Source: Terripilifer ovatus
GTDB lineage: Bacteria; Pseudomonadota; Alphaproteobacteria; Rhizobiales; Beijerinckiaceae
Direction of reading: 5' to 3'
Assembly: GCA_029222685.1 (NCBI GenBank)
Contig: JARHVB010000029.1
Coordinates: 1-64,000 of the forward strand
Length of the DNA stretch: 64,000 nucleotides
Position numbers and translations under genes: made by a program. The notes under the pieces are model-generated. The model saw only the letters and a list, made by a program, of their open reading frames with translations. It was not told the DNA's origin and searched no databases. Positions 41,937 through 52,890 of this stretch are shown piece after piece (within the stretch, counting starts at the first letter, position 1; each line of letters begins with the position of its first letter).

Positions 41937-44900
41937 GTGGTGGGAAAATTACGGCGTTGGCCCGTGCTGAATTGTCCCTCATTTGTTCGACGGGCTGCCG
42001 CGCGGCTGACGTGCAACAGGAGGGCAATTCTGAAACGAATCATTGCACGGCTTCACCCAATCAACAAACTCCAGACGCCTTGGGATAGCCTTGAACCCAT
42101 TCGTGAGGAGTTATTCAGCGTTGAACGCCTGGAGACACATGCTCGAAGCCTTGCAACGGCTCAGGCGATTGTATCAGGACAAACTGGTTCAAATCCACTG
42201 GCGTCGCGTCTCGCCGCCAATGGCGCGGCTCTGCTGGCCGCGTATCGTTCGATTTCCAAAGCGGTGGACGATGGACACGCCATCACGCCGGCAGCGGAAT
42301 GGCTAATCGACAATTATCATCTGGTGGAAAAGCAGTTTCGTGAAGTCCGCTCCGACTTGCCGCCGGGATTTTATCGCCAGCTGCCCAAGCTCTCGGACGG
42401 CCCGTTCGCCGGGTACCCCAGGGTACTTGGCATTGCCTGGGCCTTCGTCGCGCACACCGACAGCCGCTTTGACGTGGAAATGCTGCGGCGTTTCATTCTG
42501 GCTTACCAAGAGGTTCAACCCCTCACGATTGGCGAGCTCTGGGCGCTATCGGTCACGCTGCGGGTTGTTCTGGTCGAAATTCTCCGACGACTTGCTGACC
42601 GGACGTTGGAAAATTATGTGGGTCGAAAAGCGGCCAATTATTTTGCCGACCGCATGCTGGGCACAAATGGCAATCTAGCCGAAGCCGTGTCGAAATTGTT
42701 GTCAGAATCGAACAATCTGGCGGTTTCAAACGCCTTTGCAGTCCAGGTCCTGCTGCGTCTGCATGATCAGGATGCCCGGATTATTCCCGCGATAACCTGG
42801 CTCACGGCGCGCCTTGCAAGTAAAGGCGCCACGCCTGATCAGGTGGTCAGCGACGAGCATCTACGGCAAGGCGCCGCGACGGTCACGGTCAGCAATATTA
42901 TCAACAGCCTGCGGATGATCGGGAGCGTAGACTGGTTCGATGTGTTTGAAAGTATTAGCCTTGTCAACAAGATACTTGCTACGGACCCTGCCTTCCCGGA
43001 CATGGATTTTGCGACCCGCGATCTGTATCGCAACGCGATCGAAGAATTGGCCCGCGGCTCGAAGCTTGCCGAGATCGAAATTGCGCGCCGCGCGCTGGCG
43101 CCCGCCGGGGGAGCGACGGGACAACTTGCAGATGCGGCGCGCCACAACGGACGGGGTCCTGGCTACTGTCTGATCGGCAAGGGGCGCGAGGGCTTTGAAA
43201 AGGCAATCAACTTCCATACAGCCTTGCCCAGCCGCCTGAAGCGGGCTTGGCGATGGCTTGGCATTCGAGGTTATGTTGGCGGCATTGCAATGTGCTCGGC
43301 CGGGTTCCTTTCCGTTGCGCTTTTTATTCTCTCCGGCGGCGGAGTAGAGACCAGTTGGCTGGTCCTGCTTGGACTTCTGGGGGCCATTCCCATTACGGAT
43401 TCAGCCGTAAGCCTTGTCAATTGTGCCATAAATCGTGCCGTGTGGCCTTTGATCCTGCCGGCGCTGGAGCTCAAGGACGGCATCCCCGCCAATATGCGCA
43501 CCCTTGTAGCAGTCCCCACGCTCTTGACCTCCATTGAAAGCGTTGCGGCGCATATCGAAAATCTGGAAGTACATCATCTCGCCAGTCCGGACGGAGAAGT
43601 CTACTTCGCGGTTTTGTCCGACTGGGTCGATGCGCCAATGCAGGAGATGCCAGGCGACGCCGCGCTTCTTGAAGCGGCGGTATCGGGCATCGTACGCCTT
43701 AATGAGCGCTATCCTGCTGGACCCGCCGGCAGTCGCTTTCTCCTGTTGCATCGCCCCCGCAGCTGGACCAAAAGCGAAGGAAGCTGGATTGGCTGGGAAC
43801 GCAAGCGCGGCAAGCTGCATCAGCTCAATCGGTTTTTGCGAGGCGCGACTGACACAGGGTTCATAGCCGTCGATGGCGCCCCGCCGCGTCTGCTCGCCGA
43901 TGTACGCTACGTCATCACACTGGACGCCGATACCAGGTTGCCGCGCGAGACAGTGCGCAAACTGATTGGGAAGATGGCGCACCCGCTCAACACGCCGCAT
44001 TTCGATGCATTATCCGGCCGCGTCGTGGAGGGATACGGCATCCTGCAACCGCGCATCACGCCGTCGCTGCCAGTAGGCGAGGCCGGATCGCTTTTTCAGC
44101 GCACATTCTCCAGCCAAAGCGGGATCGATCCCTACGCGGCAGCGGTCTCCGATGTGTATCAGGACCTTTTTGACGAGGGGTCTTTCGCGGGCAAGGGTAT
44201 TTATGATGTCGATGCGTTCGAGGCCGCCCTGGCAGGCCGCGTTCCGGAATCGACGCTCCTCAGTCACGATCTGTTTGAAGGCGTGTTCGCACGCGCTGGA
44301 CTGGCGTCCGATGTAGAAGTCGTGGAGGAATTTCCCGCCCGCTATGACGTCTCCGCCCTGCGTCACCATCGCTGGGTGCGCGGCGACTGGCAGTTGTTGC
44401 CCTGGATTTTTGGCCGCGTGTCAACGCAATCGGGCAACGGGACAAAGCACGAGTCCATTCCCGGGGCAGGCCGCTGGAAAATGATCGACAATCTGCGTCG
44501 GTCGCTGTCGGCGCCGATGGCCGTGGCGGCGTTGATGGCCGGTTGGTTTCTGCCTTTCAATGTCGCGCTGATCTGGACACTGCTGGTCCTCGCGGCCGTC
44601 GTGACGCCAACGATAATTCCAATTTTGTGCACACTTACGAGATGTCCCCCGGGTGTTCCATTTCTGGCGCACTTGCGGACTGTTGTGACTGATCTCAGCT
44701 TTGCGCTGACACAGAGCTTGTTTGTTGTTGTCTTTCTGGCTGACCAGGCATGGCTAATGGGCGACGCCATCGTGCGCACGCTGTTTCGCCTTTGGGTCAC
44801 TCGCGCTTATCTGCTCGAATGGGTGTCGCACGCACAAACCGCCGTCAGTTCCCATGCCGGGGTTTTGAGTTTCACCCGGCGAATGGCTGGAGCACTTGTT

Positions 44901-47900
44901 CTGGGTCTGGCAGCTTTTAATATAGCCTTTTTTCGCGACAACGACACTTGGTGGCTGGCAGCGCCATTTGCACTCCTCTGGATAGCGTCCCCGGCGATTG
45001 CATTGTGGGCCAGTCTACCGCCGACCGTCGCGGGGCGGCCATTTGCAGCCCTGTGGAGAGCTTTTCCCGGGGTCGCCCGTTGGGCAAGCCTGTCGCCAGT
45101 GATTGCGGGTCAATTACCCGTAACAGAAGCCGACGCTCGCGCTCTGCGGCTGACGGCGCGCCGGACCTGGCGCTTCTTCGAGACCTTCGTAACCGTCCAC
45201 GACAATATGCTGCCACCCGACAATTTTCAGGAAGAACCCGTATCCGCGCTCGCCCACCGTACGTCGCCTACCAATCTTGGCCTATATCTGCTGTCAATTG
45301 TCAGCGCGCGTGACTTTGGCTGGATCGGAACTCGCGAAACGGTCGAGCGGCTCGAGGCGACGCTTGCCACAATGCGAAAAATGGAGCGTGTGCGCGGACA
45401 TTTCTACAATTGGTACGACACGCAAACGCTTTATCCGCTGGAGCCAAAATATATTTCAACGGTCGACAGCGGAAACCTTGCCGGGCACCTGATTGTACTG
45501 GCTCGCGCATGCAGCGAATGGAACCACTCTGCCCTCGAGCCAAGGATGCAAGTTTCAGGCATTACCGATGCCATCGAGCTGGCCATCCTTGAGGCCAAAA
45601 GGTTGTATCCACCAGAAGAAACTCATCCCGCGGAATGCCTGCAAATCCAGCTGCAACTGGCCGCGATGTCGATGGAACTAAGTCGGCTGGCGACGGTTGG
45701 CACAAAGTTCATCGAGCGGCTTGCGAGGCTTGCCGTAGAAGCCGAAAAGCTTAGAGTCTCGGTCCGCGCACTGTCATCCAAATACGAATCGGCCATTCTG
45801 GACGAACTGCAGTTCTGGGTTCTGGCCGTGTACCGTTCGATCCAGAGTCATTTGCGCGATCGTCAAAACCCCACGCCTTCGGAAGCTTCACTTGCAGAGC
45901 GTCTGAACGCGATCGACGCCACAGCCAGGAATTTTGCGCTGGCAATGGAGTTTGGCTTTCTGCTTGACGAGAAGCGCAAGCTGCTTTCGATCGGATATCT
46001 CGTTCACGAAGACCAGCTCGATCCGAATTGCTACGATCTTGTTGCCTCGGAAGCGAGGCTTGCCAGTTTTTTCGCGATTGCCAAGGGGGACATTCCGGCG
46101 CGTCACTGGTTTCGTCTCGATCGCGCTGTTGTCTTGATCGCACGGCGCGCGACCTTGATTTCCTGGTCCGGGTCGATGTTCGAATATCTGATGCCGTCGC
46201 TCGTGATGCGAGCGCCAACCGGCAGCCTGATCGAGCAGACAAGCCGCCTGATTGTTCGCCGCCAGATCGATTATGGCAAGAGTCGCGGCGTGCCCTGGGG
46301 TATTTCGGAATCAGCTTACAACGTGCGCGATCTGGAATTTACCTACCAATATTCGACCTTCGGTATTCCAGATCTCGGTCTGAAACGCGGGCTTGACGCA
46401 AACATTGTGGTGGCGCCCTACGCCACGGCGCTGGCGGCCATGGTTGATCCGCGGGCCGCAGTGCAGAACTTTGAGCGAATTACCAACGTCGGCGGCGCTG
46501 GCCGTTTTGGATTTTACGAGGCTTTGGACTACACGCCCGTTCGCCTGCCGGAAGGCGAGACAGTCGCCGTCGTCAAGACATTTATGGCGCATCATCAGGG
46601 TATGACGATTATCGCGATTGCCAATGCCTTGCTGGACGCGTGCATGCGCACGCGATTTCATGCCGAACCGATTGTTCAGGCAACCGAGTTACTGCTACAG
46701 GAGCGCCCCCCTCGCGATGTAGTCGTCGCGCGTCGTTGGGATGCCGATGCAAAATCGGCGGCGAGGATTAGAAACTTTGAATTGCCAGGCGGCAGACATT
46801 TCTCCGCTGCCGATAGAGCGACGCCCGCCACCCATCTGCTCTCCAACGGCCAGTATAGCGTAATGCTGACCAGCGCGGGTTCCGGTTACAGTCGCTGGAA
46901 AGATATTGCAGTTACGCGCTGGCGCGAGGACTCTACGTGTGACGACTGGGGCTCGTATCTCTTTCTGCGCGATATCCAGAACGAAAGCATCTGGTCGGCC
47001 GGCTTTCAGCCGTGCGGAGTCGAGCCAGATGAATATAACGTCATCTTCGATGAAGACAGGGCTATTTTTACGCGCCGGGATGGCACGTTGACGACGACAA
47101 TGGAAGTGCTTGTTTCGGGCGAAGACGATGCCGAGGTCAGACATATTTCCGTGGTCAACGATGGCAGGCAAGCGCGGGAAATCGAAGTCACCTCTTATGC
47201 GGAGTTGGCTCTGACGACGCAGGCGGCTGACCTTGCGCATCCGGTGTTTTCCAAGCTGTTTGTACAGACCGAGTATCTGCCGGAAGTTGAGGCAATTGTC
47301 GCGACGCGGCGACGGCGCACATCGACAGAACCCGAAATCTGGGTAGCCCATCTGGCCGTCGTTGCCGGGGAAACCATGGCGCCGATCGAAATTGAAACCG
47401 ACAGGGCGCGATTTATTGGCCGCAATGGAAAACCTGGAAAACCATACGCCATCATCGGCGGCCGCGCGCTGACGAATACTACCGGGACTGTCCTCGATCC
47501 GGTGTTCGCCATGCGCCACAAAGTGCGCATTGCGCCGGGCAGTATGATACAAATTGCGTACTGGACGATGGTCGCGCCAACGCGGCAAGACCTTCTGGAT
47601 TGTATCGACAAGCATCGCGACAGCACAGCGTTCGCGCGGACAGCAACTCTGGCCTGGACGCGGGCGCAAGTGCAACTTCATCATATCGGCATTGATCCCG
47701 TGGAAGCCGCCTTGTTCCAGCGGCTTGCGGAACATCTTCTCTTCGCGAGCCCCGGGATGCGGTCCTCCCCGGGGGCGATTGCACGCGGTGCTGGAAGTCA
47801 AAATGGTCTTTGGTCCTTGAGTATTTCCGGCGATCTGCCGATCCTTCTGCTGCGCATCGCCGATGCCGATCACCTCGACCTCGTCCGCCAGCTGCTGGTG

Positions 47901-50666
47901 GCGCATGAATATTGGCGCATGAAGCATGCGAGCTTTGATCTCGTCATATTGAACGAGCGCGCGGCTTCATATGTTCAGGATCTCCAGATTGCGCTTGAGG
48001 GAATGGTGCGTACCAGCCAGTCACGCAGGCAGACAATCGCTGGCGGGGCGTCTGGCGGCGTGTTCGTGGTGCGCGCCGATCTGATGTCTCCCGAGACACG
48101 AGCGCTTCTGAACTCGGTGGCGCGGGTGGTTCTCGTCGGGCAACGCGGCACCCTGGTCGAACAGCTTGACCGTGCGCCAATGATTCCTGCCCGGACAGCG
48201 GCCACCCGAATCCGGGCGGTACCGTGGACGCCGCAACCGGCTCCGCCGATTCCAGAGCTTGAATTTTTCAATGGCCATGGCGGATTTGCAGATGGCGGGC
48301 GTGAATATGTCATAGTTCTGGCTTCAGGCAAATCGACTCCGGCGCCGTGGATCAACGTCATTGCTAATCCGGCCTTTGGATTTCAGGTTTCCGCCGAGGG
48401 CGGCGGATACACCTGGTCGGTCAACAGCCGCGAGAACCAGCTTACGCCCTGGTCAAATGATCCGGTGAGCGACCGTCCGGGCGAAGTGATCTATTTGCGC
48501 GACGAAGATACCCGCGAAATCTGGAGCGCAACAGCCGAGCCAGTTCGCGACCAGGCGGCAACCTACGTGACCCGTCACGGCAGAGGCTACAGTCGGTTCA
48601 AACATGCGTCTCATGAAATCGCCACTGATCTCACGCAATTCGTACCGCTGTCCGATCCGGTCAAAATATCGCGGCTGACGCTTCGCAATCTGTCAGGCAG
48701 GCCTCGCAGACTTTCGGTGACGGCATATGTCGAGTGGGTACTTGGACCATCCCGGAGCACCTCGGCGCCCTTTGTTACAACGTCGATTGATCAAGCCACC
48801 GGCGCATTGTTTGCCCGCAACGCGTGGACGCCGGCATTTGCTGGCCGCATTGCTTTTCTCGACATGAGCGGATTGCAAACTGAATGGACGGGCGACCGGC
48901 GAGCGTTCATTGGCCGCAACGGAACCCTGGCCAATCCCGCGGCAATGGGAGGAGCGGCGCCCCTGGCCGGAGCGGTCGGCGCTGGATTAGATCCCTGCGG
49001 CGCCATGCGAGCCACGATCACGCTCGCGCCTGGTGAAACCAGCGAGATTGCGATCTTTCTAGGCCAGGCCGCCAGCGCCGATGAGGCGCAGACACTGATC
49101 GGGCGCTATCGAGATGCCAAACTTGATGACGTGATGTCGCACGTGAGGCTTCACTGGGAACAGGTGCTTGAGGCAATTCAGGTCAATACGCCTGACAGGT
49201 CGATGGACATCATGCTCAATGGCTGGCTGCTTTATCAAACTCTCTCGTGTCGCGTCTGGGCGCGCTCGGCTTTTTACCAGGCGAGCGGCGCTTATGGCTT
49301 CCGGGATCAGTTGCAGGATGGCATGGCCCTTGTCGCAATTCGACCTGACATCACCCGGGCGCATCTGCTACGGGCCGCAGCCCGTCAGTTTGTCGAAGGA
49401 GATGTGCAACATTGGTGGTGGCCAAATACCGGCCAGGGCGTTCGCACGCGCATAACGGATGACCGGGCTTGGCTGGCCTATGCAGCGGTTCACTACATCA
49501 ATGCGACAGGAGACGGAAGAATTCTGGATGAGAATGTCGGCTTCCTCGAAGGCCAGTGGCTGCGCGAGGGCGAGCACGACAGCCTCTTTCAACCTGTCCT
49601 GTCGGACGCGAGCGCGAGCCTGTTTGAGCATTGCGCCCTCGCTCTCGATCAAAGCCTCGCGCTCGGCGTTCATGGCCTGCCCTTGATGGGGTCGGGCGAC
49701 TGGAACGATGGGATGAATCGTGTCGGCGAACATGGGCAAGGCGAGAGCGTCTGGCTCGCGTGGCTGCATTGCGCCACGCTGGTCGCCTTCGCGGCTGTTG
49801 CGGAGGCACGTGGCGAGGCCGCACGGGCCGCAAAATGGCGCGGCCATGCAGAGGCCTTGCGCAAATCCATTGAACGCGAGGCCTGGGACGGGGAATGGTA
49901 TCGGCGCGGATATTATGATGATGGCGCGCCGCTCGGATCGGCCACGAGCGAAGAATGCCAACTCGATTCCATAGCACAATCCTGGGCCGTTATTTCCGGC
50001 GCTGCCGATTCAGCGCGCGCCCGACAGGCAATGTCCGCGGTAGAGCGCGAACTGATCCTGCCCGCGGAAGCATTGGCGCTGCTGTTCAAGCCGCCTTTTG
50101 ACAAGACAACTCACGACCCCGGCTATATCAAGGGATACCCGCCCGGCATTCGGGAGAACGGGGGCCAATATACCCATGGAGCCCTGTGGTCGGTCATTGC
50201 CTTTGCCATGCTTGGCCAGGGCGAGAAGGCCGCGAGGCTTTTTTCAATTCTCAATCCGATCAATCACGCTCGTACGCCTGCGGAAGCCGGGCTGTACATC
50301 GTCGAACCATATGTTGTCGCCGCCGATGTCTACGCAAAGCCACCGCACGTCGGGCGTGGTGGATGGACTTGGTACACCGGCTCCGCAGGCTGGATGCAGC
50401 GGGCTGGTGTCGAGAGCATACTCGGCCTGCGAGTGCAGGCTGGAGTTCTACAATTGAACCCGTGCATTCCCCACAACTGGCCTGGCTTCAGTATGTGTCT
50501 GAAACACGGCTCTGCACGCTATGAGATACACGTCGCCAATCCGGAAGGAGTGTCGAGCGGGATTGTCCGGGCTACAGTCGATGGGACTGACTTTGTCGGG
50601 CGCCCGTTGCGGATCGCAATGGCGGATGACGGCGCCACTCATGACGTGATGGTCACGCTGGGTTAG
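41937..50666 (+). CDS. ndvB: Cyclic beta-1,2-glucan synthase (NdvB/ChvB)
   Basis: A giant membrane protein of up to 2909 residues, near the usual size. It makes cyclic beta-1,2-glucans, exported to the periplasm for osmotic adaptation and host interaction in rhizobia and relatives. GT84 glycosyltransferase region: 'DVRYVITLDADTRLPRETVR' (DxD-type, about 649-668), 'AGKGIYDVDAFEAAL' and 'RHHRWVRGDWQLLPWIFGR'. Several TM helices lie at about 440-500 and 855-1030. The C-terminal GH94-type phosphorylase domain has 'MGSGDWNDGMNRVGEHGQGE' (about 2585, general acid Asp). The start is uncertain: a GTG at 41937 is kept, and AGGAGG at 42019 has no usual start codon after it. Confidence 0.93.
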   Translation: MVGKLRRWPVLNCPSFVRRAAARLTCNRRAILKRIIARLHPINKLQTPWDSLEPIREELFSVERLETHARSLATAQAIVSGQTGSNPLASRLAANGAALLAAYRSISKAVDDGHAITPAAEWLIDNYHLVEKQFREVRSDLPPGFYRQLPKLSDGPFAGYPRVLGIAWAFVAHTDSRFDVEMLRRFILAYQEVQPLTIGELWALSVTLRVVLVEILRRLADRTLENYVGRKAANYFADRMLGTNGNLAEAVSKLLSESNNLAVSNAFAVQVLLRLHDQDARIIPAITWLTARLASKGATPDQVVSDEHLRQGAATVTVSNIINSLRMIGSVDWFDVFESISLVNKILATDPAFPDMDFATRDLYRNAIEELARGSKLAEIEIARRALAPAGGATGQLADAARHNGRGPGYCLIGKGREGFEKAINFHTALPSRLKRAWRWLGIRGYVGGIAMCSAGFLSVALFILSGGGVETSWLVLLGLLGAIPITDSAVSLVNCAINRAVWPLILPALELKDGIPANMRTLVAVPTLLTSIESVAAHIENLEVHHLASPDGEVYFAVLSDWVDAPMQEMPGDAALLEAAVSGIVRLNERYPAGPAGSRFLLLHRPRSWTKSEGSWIGWERKRGKLHQLNRFLRGATDTGFIAVDGAPPRLLADVRYVITLDADTRLPRETVRKLIGKMAHPLNTPHFDALSGRVVEGYGILQPRITPSLPVGEAGSLFQRTFSSQSGIDPYAAAVSDVYQDLFDEGSFAGKGIYDVDAFEAALAGRVPESTLLSHDLFEGVFARAGLASDVEVVEEFPARYDVSALRHHRWVRGDWQLLPWIFGRVSTQSGNGTKHESIPGAGRWKMIDNLRRSLSAPMAVAALMAGWFLPFNVALIWTLLVLAAVVTPTIIPILCTLTRCPPGVPFLAHLRTVVTDLSFALTQSLFVVVFLADQAWLMGDAIVRTLFRLWVTRAYLLEWVSHAQTAVSSHAGVLSFTRRMAGALVLGLAAFNIAFFRDNDTWWLAAPFALLWIASPAIALWASLPPTVAGRPFAALWRAFPGVARWASLSPVIAGQLPVTEADARALRLTARRTWRFFETFVTVHDNMLPPDNFQEEPVSALAHRTSPTNLGLYLLSIVSARDFGWIGTRETVERLEATLATMRKMERVRGHFYNWYDTQTLYPLEPKYISTVDSGNLAGHLIVLARACSEWNHSALEPRMQVSGITDAIELAILEAKRLYPPEETHPAECLQIQLQLAAMSMELSRLATVGTKFIERLARLAVEAEKLRVSVRALSSKYESAILDELQFWVLAVYRSIQSHLRDRQNPTPSEASLAERLNAIDATARNFALAMEFGFLLDEKRKLLSIGYLVHEDQLDPNCYDLVASEARLASFFAIAKGDIPARHWFRLDRAVVLIARRATLISWSGSMFEYLMPSLVMRAPTGSLIEQTSRLIVRRQIDYGKSRGVPWGISESAYNVRDLEFTYQYSTFGIPDLGLKRGLDANIVVAPYATALAAMVDPRAAVQNFERITNVGGAGRFGFYEALDYTPVRLPEGETVAVVKTFMAHHQGMTIIAIANALLDACMRTRFHAEPIVQATELLLQERPPRDVVVARRWDADAKSAARIRNFELPGGRHFSAADRATPATHLLSNGQYSVMLTSAGSGYSRWKDIAVTRWREDSTCDDWGSYLFLRDIQNESIWSAGFQPCGVEPDEYNVIFDEDRAIFTRRDGTLTTTMEVLVSGEDDAEVRHISVVNDGRQAREIEVTSYAELALTTQAADLAHPVFSKLFVQTEYLPEVEAIVATRRRRTSTEPEIWVAHLAVVAGETMAPIEIETDRARFIGRNGKPGKPYAIIGGRALTNTTGTVLDPVFAMRHKVRIAPGSMIQIAYWTMVAPTRQDLLDCIDKHRDSTAFARTATLAWTRAQVQLHHIGIDPVEAALFQRLAEHLLFASPGMRSSPGAIARGAGSQNGLWSLSISGDLPILLLRIADADHLDLVRQLLVAHEYWRMKHASFDLVILNERAASYVQDLQIALEGMVRTSQSRRQTIAGGASGGVFVVRADLMSPETRALLNSVARVVLVGQRGTLVEQLDRAPMIPARTAATRIRAVPWTPQPAPPIPELEFFNGHGGFADGGREYVIVLASGKSTPAPWINVIANPAFGFQVSAEGGGYTWSVNSRENQLTPWSNDPVSDRPGEVIYLRDEDTREIWSATAEPVRDQAATYVTRHGRGYSRFKHASHEIATDLTQFVPLSDPVKISRLTLRNLSGRPRRLSVTAYVEWVLGPSRSTSAPFVTTSIDQATGALFARNAWTPAFAGRIAFLDMSGLQTEWTGDRRAFIGRNGTLANPAAMGGAAPLAGAVGAGLDPCGAMRATITLAPGETSEIAIFLGQAASADEAQTLIGRYRDAKLDDVMSHVRLHWEQVLEAIQVNTPDRSMDIMLNGWLLYQTLSCRVWARSAFYQASGAYGFRDQLQDGMALVAIRPDITRAHLLRAAARQFVEGDVQHWWWPNTGQGVRTRITDDRAWLAYAAVHYINATGDGRILDENVGFLEGQWLREGEHDSLFQPVLSDASASLFEHCALALDQSLALGVHGLPLMGSGDWNDGMNRVGEHGQGESVWLAWLHCATLVAFAAVAEARGEAARAAKWRGHAEALRKSIEREAWDGEWYRRGYYDDGAPLGSATSEECQLDSIAQSWAVISGAADSARARQAMSAVERELILPAEALALLFKPPFDKTTHDPGYIKGYPPGIRENGGQYTHGALWSVIAFAMLGQGEKAARLFSILNPINHARTPAEAGLYIVEPYVVAADVYAKPPHVGRGGWTWYTGSAGWMQRAGVESILGLRVQAGVLQLNPCIPHNWPGFSMCLKHGSARYEIHVANPEGVSSGIVRATVDGTDFVGRPLRIAMADDGATHDVMVTLG

Positions 50667-50828
50667 TTCCACGGCCTACAGGCGAAGCGCATACGCCGAG
50701 GCGATGCGGAGTCCGATTGCGGAATACCTCCGCTTTGTCGCGCGTGACAGCGGCAAGTTGATGCAGATCAGAGACTCCGGCGCGCGATCCGTACCAATTT
50801 CTGGTTCTTTGGAAGAATGGGGCGAACA

Positions 50829-51887
50829 ATGCCATCGCAAGACGAGAAAGGCGCCCCGGGCGGTCCTTGGGGTAGTGGGGCCAAACCCGATTCCGATATT
50901 GAGGAGCTGCTCGGGGAGGGGCAGGTTCGACTCAAGCAGATAGTGCCGGGCGGCGGCATCCGCCCGGTAATCCTTTTTGTGTCTCTCGGTCTGGCAGGCG
51001 TGGTTGCATGGACGGCCTATTACACCGTGCCCAGCGACTCTGTCGCTGTCGTGCAACGTTTCGGCAGGTACATCAAAAACGTTCCGCCAGGCCTGCACTT
51101 CAAGCTGCCGCTGGGCGTTGACGTCGCGACAATCGTTCCCGTTAAACGGCAGTTGAAGCAGGAATTCGGGTTTTCGACCGCAGGCGCCACCGATCCCTAT
51201 CAAATTTCTCGCGACGGAAAGCAGGAAACGCAGATGGTGACGGGTGATCTGAACGCAGCTCTGGTCGAATGGGTAATTCAATACCGGATCTCGGAGCCCG
51301 TCCAATTCCTTTTCGACGTTCGGGAACCGAGAGGAACTCTCCGCGACGTTTCGGAATCCGTGATGCGGGAAGTCGTCGGCGATCGCACCGTGGACGAGGT
51401 GATTACCATTGGTCGACAGGAAATCGAAACGGAAGCGCTGACCAAGATGCAGGCGCTCGCGACCAAATACGCGATGGGAATCAGCATCGACCAGGTGCAA
51501 TTGAAGAACATCAATCCTCCCGAACCGGTGCAGGGGTCGTTTAACGAAGTGAACCAGGCCCAGCAGGAGAAAGAGAAGCTGATCAACGAAGCCCGGCGCG
51601 ATTACAATAAGGTGATTCCTCTGGCCGAGGGCGAGAAAGATCAGCGGATCCGCGAAGCCGACGGCTACCGGCTCAAGAGGATCAATGAAGCGGAAGGCGA
51701 CGTTGCGCGGTTTAGCGCCTTGTTGTCGGAGTATATCAAGGCCCCGGTGGTTACGCGCCGCCGCATCTACATCGAGACCCTGCAAGACGTCATGCCGGCC
51801 GTACGCTCCAAGATCATTGTCGACGAACAGACGCGCAGCATTCTGCCATTGCTGAATCTCGACCCGCAGAAGGGGGAACGGCCATGA
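50829..51887 (+). CDS. hflK: HflK, SPFH-family regulator of FtsH
   Basis: A 352-residue HflK. Gly/Pro-rich cytoplasmic N-terminus, one membrane helix 'VILFVSLGLAGVVAWTAYYT', then the SPFH/band-7 domain 'SDSVAVVQRFGRYIKNVPPG', 'GLHFKLPLGVD', with 'VMREVVGDRTVDEVITIGRQ' and a long coiled C-terminus. With HflC it forms a large membrane complex around FtsH and limits its proteolysis. I use the ATG at 50829; one 12 bases upstream (50817) is possible. Stop overlaps hflC by four bases (ATGA). FtsH itself is present here only as the remnant at 223-495. Confidence 0.92.
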   Translation: MPSQDEKGAPGGPWGSGAKPDSDIEELLGEGQVRLKQIVPGGGIRPVILFVSLGLAGVVAWTAYYTVPSDSVAVVQRFGRYIKNVPPGLHFKLPLGVDVATIVPVKRQLKQEFGFSTAGATDPYQISRDGKQETQMVTGDLNAALVEWVIQYRISEPVQFLFDVREPRGTLRDVSESVMREVVGDRTVDEVITIGRQEIETEALTKMQALATKYAMGISIDQVQLKNINPPEPVQGSFNEVNQAQQEKEKLINEARRDYNKVIPLAEGEKDQRIREADGYRLKRINEAEGDVARFSALLSEYIKAPVVTRRRIYIETLQDVMPAVRSKIIVDEQTRSILPLLNLDPQKGERP

Positions 51888-52855
51888 ACAGGATCAAACT
51901 GGCGGTTATCCTGGCGGTTTTGGGCTTCGCAGCGTTCGTTCTGATGAACTCATTTTATACCGTGAGCGAAGTTGAGCAAGCGATTGTCACCCAGTTCGGC
52001 AAGCCTGTCGGTCTTCCCGTGACTGCCGCGGGTCTGAACTTCAAGGTTCCCTTTATCCAAAACGTCAACCTTATCGACAAGCGAGTTCTCGAATGGGACG
52101 GGAATCCGTCCGATATGCCAACCAAAGACAAGCTCTACGTCTCGGTCGACATCTTCGCCCGCTGGCGGATTGTAGATCCTCTACAGTATTTTCTGCGGTT
52201 GAACGATGAACGAAGCGCTCAGTCCCGTCTGGACGATCTTCTGGGTAGCGAGACCCGTAACGCCGTCGCCAAGCATGAGCTGATCGAGATCATCCGCACT
52301 ACCCGCGATCGCGTGCCGCTGCACGAGGCCGTGGTGAACAATGGCGGACGGGAGCTGGATGCGGGATCACTGGTGCCGATCCAGAAGGGACGCAAACTGG
52401 TGGAGGAGGAGATCTTTGCCGAGGCCGCTGGGAAAGTTGGAGTTTTTGGTATCGAATTGCTCGATATCCGATTCAAGCGGATCAATTACAATGAAAGCGT
52501 GCGCCCGAAAATCTACGACCGAATGATCAGCGAACGGCGGCAGATCGCGGAACGCTTCCTGTCGGAAGGTAACGGCGAAGCCGCGAGAATCCGCGGCAAT
52601 CGTGTGCGCGACCTGAACAAGATTCAGTCTGAAGCCTACCGACAGGTAGAGGAAATCCGCGGCGTGGCTGACGCGAAAGCCACGGAAATCTACTCTCGCG
52701 CTTACAACCAGAGCCCCCAGGCGGTGGATTTCTACGAATTCACGCGGACGATGCAATCCTATAAGTCGATCATCTCCGAAAACACCACCTTGGTTCTTTC
52801 CACGGGAAGTGACCTCTTCAAATTTTTGAAAGGGATGAATCCGGACGGTAGATAA
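51884..52855 (+). CDS. hflC: HflC, SPFH-family partner of HflK
   Basis: A 323-residue HflC: one N-terminal helix (LAVILAVLGFAAFVLMNSFY), SPFH domain 'EVEQAIVTQFGKPVGLPVTA' and 'DKRVLEWDGNPSDMPTKDKL', 'DIRFKRINYNESVRPKIYDR' and 'ERRQIAERFLSEGNGEAARI', 'ADAKATEIYSRAYNQSPQAV' at the C-terminus. All family signatures are intact. It is translationally coupled to hflK. The pair follows ndvB directly on the same strand, with about 160 bases between; an operon is possible but not needed. Confidence 0.94.
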   Translation: MNRIKLAVILAVLGFAAFVLMNSFYTVSEVEQAIVTQFGKPVGLPVTAAGLNFKVPFIQNVNLIDKRVLEWDGNPSDMPTKDKLYVSVDIFARWRIVDPLQYFLRLNDERSAQSRLDDLLGSETRNAVAKHELIEIIRTTRDRVPLHEAVVNNGGRELDAGSLVPIQKGRKLVEEEIFAEAAGKVGVFGIELLDIRFKRINYNESVRPKIYDRMISERRQIAERFLSEGNGEAARIRGNRVRDLNKIQSEAYRQVEEIRGVADAKATEIYSRAYNQSPQAVDFYEFTRTMQSYKSIISENTTLVLSTGSDLFKFLKGMNPDGR

Positions 52856-52890
52856 ATGCGGAACCATCCTCGATTTCGAGAATGCACCGC

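Noticed and set aside
46695..47927. 410-codon minus-strand frame inside ndvB
   Set aside because: Antisense shadow of ndvB, whose frame is continuous and has conserved domains here.
223..52855. Transmissible locus of heat resistance / protein quality control (ftsH, hflKC and others)
   Set aside because: No small heat-shock protein, ClpK/ClpG, YfdX, HdeD or DegP genes. FtsH is only a remnant.
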